This document shows, piece after piece, positions 18,163 to 26,243 of a stretch of 46,090 nt of DNA. The notes under the pieces are model-generated. The model had not been told where the DNA came from. It saw nothing but the letters and a program-made list of their open reading frames with translations, and did no database searches. Positions within the stretch are counted from its first letter, which is position 1; the number at the start of each line of letters is the position of its first letter. Origin of the DNA: an uncultured Clostridium sp. (lineage in GTDB: Bacteria; Bacillota; Clostridia; TANB77; CAG-508); the NCBI GenBank assembly GCA_900553225.1, contig USCV01000004.1:1-46090 (forward strand), given 5' to 3'. The position numbers and the translations under genes are program-made.

Positions 18163-18191
18163 TTTACATTTACATTTTTTTACAGTATAAT
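18163..18191 (+). promoter_or_regulatory. Promoter of the 50-codon ORF
   Basis: TTTACA (18163-18168), 17 bases, TATAAT (18186-18191). The predicted start near 18198 leaves a very short leader before AGGAGG at 18211. Confidence 0.7.
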
Positions 18192-18226
18192 ATTTGTTAC
18201 ATTAAAGTAAAGGAGGTTTAAATCTC

Positions 18227-18379
18227 ATGGAGGCAATATTGTCCCGGATTGTAGAAGAGGTATGTGGTGAATATACTATCATTTCTGGAAGTAAAGATGA
18301 TTTACTCGCTATAATGCCACTTCTTATGCATCAGACATTCATATACTATGATTGTTGTATATACGTATACAACAACTAA
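18227..18379 (+). CDS. Small 50-codon ORF with an in-frame CGG at codon 7
   Basis: ATG at 18227, 10 bases after a perfect AGGAGG, a sigma-A promoter just upstream, and a terminator downstream: a complete small transcription unit on the opposite strand to its neighbours. The peptide starts MEAILSRIVEEVCGEY and ends CCIYVYNN. Codon 7 is CGG, in TCC CGG ATT. A +1 slip there, as in the five broken genes, would read GGA TTG TAG and give only MEAILSGL. The 3' end of the ORF folds as a perfect 10-bp hairpin (18352-18375). I do not recognise the peptide. It could be a protein, a leader peptide or part of a regulatory RNA. Confidence 0.55.
   Translation: MEAILSRIVEEVCGEYTIISGSKDDLLAIMPLLMHQTFIYYDCCIYVYNN
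18352..18375 (+). other. Perfect 10-bp hairpin at the end of the small ORF
   Basis: TTGTTGTATA - TACG - TATACAACAA, ending directly before the TAA stop codon. There is no U tract, so it is not a standard terminator. It could be an RNA structure sensed by ribosome position, or a protein-binding dyad. Confidence 0.6.
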
Positions 18380-18404
18380 GTTTTTCTGTTTGCAACTTCC
18401 AAAA

Positions 18405-18465
18405 AAGTCTTAAATTATAAGACTTCAAAAAAATCAGCCATCAAAAGTGGCTGGTTTTTCTGTTT
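18405..18465 (+). terminator. Two hairpins forming a two-way terminator between the small ORF and addA
   Basis: First stem AAGTCTTA / TAAGACTT (18405-18425). Second stem CAGCCA / TGGCTG (18435-18453), followed by GTTTTTCTGTTTTTTT on the plus strand. On the minus strand the second stem is followed by ATTTTTTTG, so it can also end the addA transcript. Confidence 0.8.
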
Positions 18466-18473
18466 TTTTATGA

Positions 18474-21400
18474 TTACAATAAAATTTCTTTATTTAAAAC
18501 AGTTGAATATATATACACTTTCTCTACAACTTTTCCAGTACTTTTCTCCAGTGCTCTTTTATATAACTCAAGTTGTTTTTTATATTTTATAATTAATTGT
18601 TCCTCTTCTTTTTCATTTATATAGTCAGTTTTATAATCTACTAAGATAAGTTGATTATTGCTATTTATGTAGTATAAGTCTATAATACCTTGTACTAATA
18701 TATAATCATCATTTTCCATTCCAAATATTTCTTTTGCTGACATATTTAAATAAAATGGCTGTTCTTTATGTATTTCCTTGGCATTTTTTAGTTCATTCCA
18801 TAAATTTGACTTTGTATATTGTAACAACTGTTTAATATTAATTGCCTCTGCTTCATTAGGAAGTATAATTTCCTTTTTAACCAAATCTTGAATAAGATCT
18901 TTAATATCGTCAAATGAATAATCCATTTTTTCTATCATTTTTTGCATACATAAATGCATAAGTGTACCTTTTTTTGCACCTGTTATTTTCTCTTCTTTAG
19001 CTAAAAATTTAGGTGAATCTTTTATACTAATATTGCTGAGTTCATCAGTTTCAATATTATATTTTTGAAACTTAAACTTTTTTTCCTGCTCAAGCTCTTT
19101 AACTTGAGTTACAGATGTTTTTGTAGGTATAGAAATTGAATCTGCAAATTTATATTTCCAATTCAAAACTTCAAATAATTTTTCATCATATTTCACATTT
19201 TTTACTTTTTCTTTTATTTTATCCATAACATTTATTTCTTCTGTATTATCGTCTCTTTTTTCATTTTTTAAGACTTCATCTTTAGAATGAATATCTAATG
19301 TTAACACTTTATTAATATCTTCCTTATTAAAAATATAAACAAGTTCAAGCCAATCTAAATAAGTTTTGTATTTTTTTATAAGTTTTGAATTTATTTTCTT
19401 ATCTTTATTTTGCACAGCTTCATACATTTCTAACAATTCTTGCTTTTGTTTTAAGCTTTTTGATGCATCATTACTTATTCCTGTAATAATTATTTTTTCC
19501 TTTGCTCTTGTTAGAGCTACATACAAAATACGCATTTCTTCTGATAAAGTTTCACTATGTGATTTTATTCTTATTGCTTCTTTTGCTAAAGTATTATATT
19601 CAATTCTTCTTTCTTCATCTATAAATTTGGGTCCAAACCCAATTTCTTGATGAAATAATATTGGTTCATTTAAATCCCTTAAATTAAATCCTTTTCCTGT
19701 ACCACATAGAAAAACAACAGGGAATTCTAGTCCTTTACTTTTATGAATACTCATAATCCTTACAACATCTTCATTTTCACCAATTATTTTAGCAGAAGAC
19801 ATATCATTACTTGTATTATGAACTTTATCTATGAAATTTATAAAATTATACAGCCCTTTAAAACTTGCATCTTCATATTTTTTAGCTTTTTCAAAAAGCA
19901 TTTTTAAATTTGCTTGTCTTAGGGCTCCATTTGGCATTAAACCAACATAATGATAAAAATTTGTCTGTGTATAAATTAGCCAAATTAATTCATCTAATTC
20001 CATAATATTAGATTTTTTTCTCCAGTCTTTCAATCTTTCTAAAAAATCATTTATTTTTTTAGCTAAGTTCTTTTCCACTTGTAATTGCGCTTTTATAAGT
20101 GCTTCATAAAAATTACTTTCTTTATCGCAAATTCTAATTCTTATTAAATCTTCATCTGTAAATCCCCCTATGTTTGAACGCATAACTGTAATTAGCGGAA
20201 TTTCTTGCGTTGGATTATCTAATATTTTTAATACTGATAATATAGTTTGTATTTCTATGCTTTCTAAAAATTCAGATGAAGCATCGCTAAAAACTGGTAT
20301 ATTATTATTAATTAATTCCTTCTCATAAATAGGTGCTAAATTTGAAGTAGCTCTAAGAAGTATAACAATATCTTTATATGAAACTTCTCTGTATCCTATT
20401 TTCTTATCGTAAACCATATAATTAGATTTTATAAGTTCATTTATTTTTTTTGCAACAAATTTTGCTTCTATTACTCCATTTTCTATTATGTTTTCTCTTT
20501 CTTCTTGTTCTTCATCTAAACTTTCTTCATCATCTTTGTTTTCCTTTAAATCGATTATATGTAATTGTGCAACACCTCCAAATGGCTTTACATCTTCTTT
20601 CGGATTTTCATATTTTGCTCCTAAATTAAGATATTCTTCTTCATTATATGTAATATTTCCTGCTTCTTTGCTCATTATATTTTGAAATACTAAATTTGTT
20701 AAATCTAATATATTTTTTCTACTTCTAAAATTTTTAAACAATTTAATTTTTAAGTTTTTTTCATTACTTTGCATTTCTTTTAAAGGATATTTCTCATATT
20801 TCTCTAAAAATAACTCTGGCCTTGCTTGTCTAAACTTATAAATACTCTGTTTAACATCTCCAACCATGAACATATTATCCCCTTTAGATATGCTACTTAG
20901 AATATATTCTTGTACTAAATTGCTGTCTTGATATTCATCAACTGCAATTTCAACAAATTTATCTTCATATGTTTTGGCAATTTCTGTTTTTTCAAATATT
21001 TCATTTTTTTCGTTTTTCTTTATTAATATTTGTAAAGCAAAATGTTCTATATCATTGAAATCTATAATGTTTTTTTCTTTTTTTCTAGTTGCAAATCGTT
21101 TCATAAATTCTATTACAATTTTTTGTAACTGTTCCAAAACAGGATACATTTTTTCTATATCATTTATAGCTTCTTTTGAGTTGCAAAACAAAATCTTTCC
21201 AGAACTTAAATTTATTTTCTTTTTAATATCATCTCTAATTTTTTTTGCATTTTCTTTCATTTCTAATGTGATTTTTTTATCTATTGGCCACTTTTCCCAT
21301 TTGAGATTTTGTATTAACTCATAAGTCTTATCCCATGAATATATATTAGATTGTATATTTTCTAAGTTTTGAATATCAATAGAAATTACTTTAATAAACT

Positions 21401-22137
21401 TCTCAAGTTCCGAAAATTTACTAATATCCTTTTCTAATTTCTTTAGCTTGATTATAGAATCTTGCAGTTCATCATTAAAATAGCCTAATAGAATTTCACC
21501 CCAAACAGTTTGTCCAAAATCAATAGCACCATTTTCTGGTTTAAACATACTTACTTTTTGATTTAACCATTCTTCAGGAAAAGGAGCACTTTGTATATAT
21601 TTATATAGAGAAAGAATCATTTCTTTCAAAGGTTCATCGCCTCTATAGCCTGTATAGGTATTTATAAGCTTGATAAACCCTTTGTCTTCACTTAGATATT
21701 TTTCTTCAAATAAATCTTCAATAACATCCTGTTTTAAAAGCTGTATTTCACTACTATCTGCAACTCTGAAATTCGCTGGTATATCTAATTCAAAAAAATT
21801 ATTTCTAATTACCTCTAAACAAAAAGCATGAATGGTACAAATACTTGCTTTATTAAGTAATATAATTTGTCTTTGTAAAAAAGAGTCATCTGGTGCTTCT
21901 TCTATTTTTGCATCTATAGCATTTAAAATTCTTTCTCTCATTTCACTTGCAGCTGCATTTGTAAATGTAACCACCAGAATTTTATCTATATCAACTTTTT
22001 CTTTTAATATTTTATTAATAATTCTTTCAACAAGAACTGCCGTTTTTCCACTTCCGCGCTGCAGCAGCAACTAATATATTTGCGTCTTTCTCTTCTATTG
22101 CTTGTTTTTGTTCATCAGTCCATTTTACTTCTGACAT
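18474..22137 (-). CDS. addA: ATP-dependent helicase/nuclease subunit AddA, interrupted by a +1 frameshift at CGG
   Basis: SF1A helicase-nuclease of the AddAB complex, which resects double-strand breaks for RecA loading. Start ATG at 22135-22137, 9 bases after AGGAG; N-terminus MSEVKWTDEQKQAIEEK. The starting frame breaks inside the Walker A motif. GCA GCG CGG AAG gives an out-of-frame run, whereas skipping one C gives ILVAAAAGSGKTAVLVERI, the normal family motif. Other landmarks: VDEYQDSNLVQE (motif II), MSIHKSKGLEFPVV, EEMRILYVALTRAKEK, and the C-terminal nuclease GIIDLYY...LVDYKTDYI. With the shift the length is 1,220 residues, near the Bacillus value. No addB lies in the window, although the two genes are usually adjacent. 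Confidence 0.95.
22053..22059 (-). other. +1 frameshift site GCG CGG A in addA
   Basis: CGG (22056 to 22054) is codon 28, the first glycine of the Walker A GSGKT. This site discriminates between models: skipping the C gives AAAAGSGKT, while decoding CGG as Arg and skipping the A gives AAAARSGKT, which would lose an essential glycine. GCG GGA, without the extra C, is read normally in the spoIIQ-like gene. Confidence 0.88.
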
Positions 22138-22302
22138 TAATTTTTTCTCCTTTATGCTTATTCATGTTATATCATATCATTTTATTTTTTTAATTAAAAT
22201 AGATTTAGAAAAATAAATTAATATTTTGTTTTTATTCGGGCCATAATTTTCACACAATATCAAAGAAATTAATATTTAAATTTTACCCAATATTTATTAA
22301 AT

Positions 22303-22345
22303 AAAAAAGGCAAGAAACCTTTTTAACAATAGCCTCTGCCTTTTT
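22303..22345 (-). terminator. Terminator after the spoIIQ-like gene
   Basis: The minus strand carries AAAAAGGCAGAGGC and GGTTTCTTGCCTTTTT as stem arms, ending in a U tract. It lies just beyond the stop at 22368. The remaining bases to addA (22138-22302) show nothing else clear. Confidence 0.75.
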
Positions 22346-22367
22346 ATTTACTATAATATTACAATAT

Positions 22368-23171
22368 TTATTTTATATACATACCAGGATCTATTTGAAC
22401 ATTATCCTTTAGAATTTCAAAATGTAAGTGGGAATCATCTGCTATTTCAAAAGTAGCTGTATTTCCAACTGTTCCGATGGTCTGACCTTTTTCTACTTTT
22501 TCACCTACTACGACAAATTCAGCAGTTAAAAGGTTAGAATAAACTGTACTATATCCACAAGAGTGTTCAATTACAACAGTTAATCCATAACGCGGATCAT
22601 TTTTTATAGATTTTACTGTTCCCGCTTCAGATGATTTTACAACAGTCGTTTTATCAGCCTTAATATCAATTCCACTATGTGTTACCCATTCCTTAAGTGT
22701 ATCAGAATAAACTAATTTGTCTTTTGCAAATTCCTTTGAAACTTCGCCTGATACTGGCATTGCAAATACTGGTTCTGTTTCTTTTTTTACTTCTGTCTTC
22801 TTTTCATCTACTGCAGGAATTTCGTCAATTGTATTTGAAGTAGTTGATGGTTTTGATTTTTTTTCTTCTGTTTTTGGTACAACAATAACATTGTTAGTTG
22901 TGTTTTGTGTTTTGCTTTCTTCTTTAACCTCGTTTACACTTTTTCCAACTTGTGAACTTGCTTGTTTTGCTTCTGTACTTCTATTTCCTGCTTCCGCAAG
23001 GCTTGTTATTTCTTCATTTTCTGCTTTTTCCATACTATCATTTTGCATATTTCCAGATATTATAAGTCCCACTGCTATAATTAAAATAATAACAGCAAAA
23101 ACACCACTAGATAAGTAAAAAATTCTTTGTTTTTTTGCCCCTTGTCTTTCTTTTTGTATATCTTTTCTCAT
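22368..23171 (-). CDS. spoIIQ: M23/LytM-type peptidase, SpoIIQ-like
   Basis: 267 residues. One N-terminal membrane segment (residues about 20-40), a Glu/Lys/Thr-rich linker to about residue 130, then a LytM domain. HSGIDI (HxxxD) and HLHFEI keep the zinc histidines and aspartate, so the domain may be an active endopeptidase, as in clostridial SpoIIQ, rather than degenerate as in Bacillus. SpoIIQ sits in the forespore membrane and pairs across the intermembrane space with SpoIIIAH during engulfment. It directly follows spoIID, the usual gene order. The start has AAGGAGG upstream. A general M23 peptidase is the alternative, but context favours SpoIIQ. Confidence 0.82.
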   Translation of the reverse strand: MRKDIQKERQGAKKQRIFYLSSGVFAVIILIIAVGLIISGNMQNDSMEKAENEEITSLAEAGNRSTEAKQASSQVGKSVNEVKEESKTQNTTNNVIVVPKTEEKKSKPSTTSNTIDEIPAVDEKKTEVKKETEPVFAMPVSGEVSKEFAKDKLVYSDTLKEWVTHSGIDIKADKTTVVKSSEAGTVKSIKNDPRYGLTVVIEHSCGYSTVYSNLLTAEFVVVGEKVEKGQTIGTVGNTATFEIADDSHLHFEILKDNVQIDPGMYIK

Positions 23172-23248
23172 AAAATAAATTCCTCCTTAATTTTCTTTAG
23201 TATAATTATTTCCTTTTTGAGAAATTTTATACAAAATAACAGCTAATT

Positions 23249-24295
23249 TCATAGATCTGTTATTTCCACACCTGTATAAAAATGCTTTATAATATCTTCA
23301 TAACTACTTCCTGATTTTGCCATACTATCTGCACCTGTTTGGCTCATTCCAACTCCATGACCATATCCTATAACAGTGAATTTTATTTTATCACCTTCTC
23401 TTTTTATTTCAAAATTTGCAGATTTCAAACCAAACATGGATCTTGCTTCTACTCCTGATAAATTTTTATTTCCAATCTTAATTGTTTTAACTCTTCCACC
23501 TTCGGTATGTTCTATTACTTTTATTTGTCCTTCATCTTCAAAATTAATAGAAAAGTCACTATACTTATTACGCATTTTCTTTGTTAGTTCATCCTTAGAT
23601 AATGTTACTTCTGAATAATATTGTGAATACCCATCTTCACCTGATGTTTGAACAGCTTGAAGATATGGATATCCGCTTCCACCCCATACATTTACCGGTG
23701 CTTCTGTTGTTCCTCCACTATTCGAATGAAAAAAGGCATTAATTGCTTCACCCTGATATGTGACAATTTTCCCTTTAGTTTCTTCTACTGCACTTACAAT
23801 TTTATTCCAGTTTTCTTCCTTGTCTTGTCCTTCCCATTTACTAAATCTATTTTCTTTTGATATCCATGCCTGGCAACAATTTGAATTATCACAAATATCT
23901 GCACCTTCATGTTTTCCCACACTATTAGTTATTTTATATATAGTATATGTTCTTGCAACAACTGCCTGAGCCTTTAAAGCCTCTTTTTCAAAGCTTACAG
24001 GCATTTCTGCTGATACAACACCGTATAAATAAGTATCTAATTCCATTTCTTCTACATTATTATCTTTTGCATGCAATACTTTTACTATATTGTATTTTTT
24101 ATAATCATAAACTGCTTTGCTATTGTTATTTTCATTTTCTTTACTAATGTTCTCATTTTCTTCTATTTTTTTATCTTCTTGATTTATTTCATGTGAAGAC
24201 GTTTCTTTATTTTCTCCAAATTTACTAGTAAATATAATTGGTATAGCAAAAGATATAAGTATTAAAATTAATAAATATATAAATATTCTTTTCAT
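23249..24295 (-). CDS. spoIID: Stage II sporulation protein D
   Basis: 348 residues. An N-terminal membrane anchor (residues about 4-22) and a short acidic linker lead into the SpoIID/LytB domain: VVSAEMPVSFEKEALKAQ, VVARTYTIYK, the cysteine-containing DICDNSNCCQAW, and GYGHGVGMSQTGADSMA near the end. SpoIID is a mother-cell lytic transglycosylase that cuts peptidoglycan at the engulfing septum with SpoIIM and SpoIIP. The glutamate in SAEMP is the expected catalytic residue. There is no strong ribosome site before the ATG, which is unusual for this window. It lies between sigF and the spoIIQ-like gene. Confidence 0.95.
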   Translation of the reverse strand: MKRIFIYLLILILISFAIPIIFTSKFGENKETSSHEINQEDKKIEENENISKENENNNSKAVYDYKKYNIVKVLHAKDNNVEEMELDTYLYGVVSAEMPVSFEKEALKAQAVVARTYTIYKITNSVGKHEGADICDNSNCCQAWISKENRFSKWEGQDKEENWNKIVSAVEETKGKIVTYQGEAINAFFHSNSGGTTEAPVNVWGGSGYPYLQAVQTSGEDGYSQYYSEVTLSKDELTKKMRNKYSDFSINFEDEGQIKVIEHTEGGRVKTIKIGNKNLSGVEARSMFGLKSANFEIKREGDKIKFTVIGYGHGVGMSQTGADSMAKSGSSYEDIIKHFYTGVEITDL

Positions 24296-24379
24296 TATTT
24301 TCTAGTTACATGTATAGATTATTAATTTGTTACTTTTATTTGTAACCTTAATTCTTCTATACCCTCCTTTTATATCCTC

Positions 24380-25102
24380 TTACATTGCTAGTTTTAATTT
24401 CATTGAATTTAAAACTTTTTTTTCTATTCTTGAGACCTGAACCTGCGTAACTCCAAGTATTTTGGCAACTTCACTTTGAGTTTTACCTTTATAATACCTT
24501 AATAAAATAAGCTGTTTTTCTCTACTCTCAAGGTCTTCAATTAACTCAGTTATGCATATTTTATCTACTAATTTATTTGTTTCATTTTCATTACTACTAA
24601 TTTTATCTATTAAACTTAATCCCTCTTCATCCCCTTGAAAACTCACATCATAAATTGAATCTACAGGTCTAAATGAATCTAAAGCACTTGCAATATCTTC
24701 TTTTGATACCTTTAAAATTTTTGCTAGTTCATCTATTTTTATATCTCTTCCATTCTTTTTCATAAATTCTCTTTGTGCTTCTCTAATTTTTGTACCTAAT
24801 TCTTTTATACTTCTACTTACTTTAACAGGTCCATCATCTCTAATAAACCTTTTTATTTCTCCTAAAATATATGGTACAGCATATGTAGAAAGTCTAACTT
24901 CAAAATTTGTATCGAATTTTTTTACTGCCTTTATAAATCCTAAAGAACCTATTTGATATAAATCATCTAATTCATATCCTCTTTGGCTAAATCTTTTAAC
25001 AATACTCCACACAAGTCCTTTATTTTCCTCAACAATTTTAGTCATTGCCTCTTGGTCTCCATTTTGTGCCTGATAAATTAATTCCATACTATTTTCATAC
25101 AT
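24380..25102 (-). CDS. sigF: Sporulation sigma factor F
   Basis: 240 residues. First forespore sigma factor. Region 2 is GLVWSIVKRFSQRGYELDDLYQIGSLGFIKAV (shown in parts: GLVWSIVKRF, YELDDLYQIG), and region 4 contains the helix-turn-helix SEVAKILGVTQVQVSRIEKK. It is last in the spoIIA operon, four bases after spoIIAB, with AAGGGTGG inside the end of spoIIAB as its ribosome site. Its activity is held by SpoIIAB until SpoIIAA is dephosphorylated. Confidence 0.97.
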   Translation of the reverse strand: MYENSMELIYQAQNGDQEAMTKIVEENKGLVWSIVKRFSQRGYELDDLYQIGSLGFIKAVKKFDTNFEVRLSTYAVPYILGEIKRFIRDDGPVKVSRSIKELGTKIREAQREFMKKNGRDIKIDELAKILKVSKEDIASALDSFRPVDSIYDVSFQGDEEGLSLIDKISSNENETNKLVDKICITELIEDLESREKQLILLRYYKGKTQSEVAKILGVTQVQVSRIEKKVLNSMKLKLAM

Positions 25103-25105
25103 TAA

Positions 25106-25606
25106 TTAATAAGCCACCCTTCTATCGTCTCCTTTGCTTGTAATTTCTTCATTTATTATTTCTTCTGGTATCTCGTCTTTTTTTATTATTTTCTTCATTG
25201 TAACTTTTGTTCCAAGTCCAAGCACAGAATCCACATTTACTTCATCCATAAAACTTTCCATGATCGTAAAGCCCATTCCAGACCTTTCTAAGTTTGGTTT
25301 TGAGGTATATAACGGCTTTCTTGCAAGTTCTACATTTTCAATGCCTTTTCCTGTATCTGATATTTCTATTTCAATAGAATTTGCAAAAATTTTACACACA
25401 ACTTTTACTATGCCACAAGTATTTTCATAACCGTGAACAATGCAATTTGTAACTGCTTCAGATACTGCAGTTTTTATATCTGCCATTTCTTCTATAGTAG
25501 GATCTAGTTGTGAAGCAAATGCTGCAACAGATATACGAGCAAAAGCCTCATTACTAGATTTACTTAAAAATTCTAATTTCATTTCATTTTCATATAAACT
25601 CTTCAT
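25106..25606 (-). CDS. spoIIAB: Anti-sigma F factor and SpoIIAA kinase
   Basis: 166 residues. GHKL-fold kinase: N box AVSEAVTNCIVHGYE, G1 box ISDTGKGIENVE, G2 box ERSGMGFTIMESFMD, then GLGTKVTMKK. It binds sigma-F and phosphorylates SpoIIAA. It carries about 20 extra C-terminal residues (EEIINEEITSKGDDRRVAY) compared with the Bacillus protein. A later Met (residue 9) could also start it. Middle gene of the operon. Confidence 0.95.
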   Translation of the reverse strand: MKSLYENEMKLEFLSKSSNEAFARISVAAFASQLDPTIEEMADIKTAVSEAVTNCIVHGYENTCGIVKVVCKIFANSIEIEISDTGKGIENVELARKPLYTSKPNLERSGMGFTIMESFMDEVNVDSVLGLGTKVTMKKIIKKDEIPEEIINEEITSKGDDRRVAY

Positions 25607-25674
25607 AGCTTTTATACTTTCCTTTCTTATTTCATATAAAATTTAGTTTTAGATTCTATAAAAATTTACATCAT

Positions 25675-26004
25675 TTAAGATACTCTTAAATCTACTTCAT
25701 TACTTATTGGAATAATTTTTAACACTCCACTCATTTCAAAAATTTTTTTAATACTTGGTTTAACATTAATCATTTCTATATTGCTTCCTAACATTTTTGC
25801 AACCTTATATCTTCCAATTAACATTCCTATTCCTGCACTGTCCATAAAAGTAACCTGATTAAAATCAAATATAACTTTTCTAGGCATATATCTCGTAATT
25901 TCATAATCTGCTTTCCTCCTTATTTCTTCTGTAGTGTGATGATCAATTTCTTCTGTTATTTGTAGCCATAATAGCTTGTCTGCTTGAACATATTTACAAT
26001 TCAA
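25675..26004 (-). CDS. spoIIAA: Anti-anti-sigma factor SpoIIAA
   Basis: 109 residues, a STAS domain. The phosphorylated serine is S56 in FMDSAGIGMLIGRY. Unphosphorylated SpoIIAA releases sigma-F from SpoIIAB. The start is a TTG at 26002-26004, 9 bases after AAGGGGG; no ATG fits as well. First gene of the operon, behind a sigma-A-like promoter and a Spo0A box. Confidence 0.95.
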   Translation of the reverse strand: MNCKYVQADKLLWLQITEEIDHHTTEEIRRKADYEITRYMPRKVIFDFNQVTFMDSAGIGMLIGRYKVAKMLGSNIEMINVKPSIKKIFEMSGVLKIIPISNEVDLRVS

Positions 26005-26037
26005 ATCCTCATACCCCCTTAGCTTTTGTTTGTATTT

Positions 26038-26066
26038 ATTATAAACTGTTTGCCATTTTTTTCCAA
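26038..26066 (-). promoter_or_regulatory. spoIIA operon promoter
   Basis: The minus strand carries TTGGAA (26061-26066), 17 bases and TATAAT (26038-26043). This looks sigma-A-like; I do not see the GAAT -10 element of the sigma-H promoter that drives spoIIA in Bacillus. Confidence 0.55.
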
Positions 26067-26105
26067 TAGCAAATTTTAAGAAGTTTTATCGATTTATGAG
26101 AAGTT

Positions 26106-26112
26106 TTCGACA
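26106..26112 (-). promoter_or_regulatory. Spo0A box upstream of spoIIA
   Basis: TGTCGAA on the minus strand is the core Spo0A-binding sequence. It lies about 40 bases upstream of the -35 element of the spoIIA promoter, a position that suits activation by Spo0A~P. Confidence 0.65.
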
Positions 26113-26159
26113 TTTTATTCTTACTAGTAATTTGAATGGATTGTATTCAAGAAAAAAAA

Positions 26160-26210
26160 TATAAAGCACAGATTAAAACAATTTGATTCGTTCTATCTGT
26201 GCTCTTTATT
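26160..26210 (-). terminator. Terminator after valS
   Basis: The minus strand carries AAAGAGCACAGAT and ATCTGTGCTTT as stem arms, then TATATTTTTTTT. It lies just beyond the valS stop and upstream of the spoIIA control region. Confidence 0.8.
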
Positions 26211-26243
26211 TTTTTTATACTAATACTAAAAATATATCTATTT

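Noticed and set aside
18352..18375. Hairpin as a stand-alone terminator
   Set aside because: It lies inside the ORF and has no U tract; a proper terminator follows at 18435.
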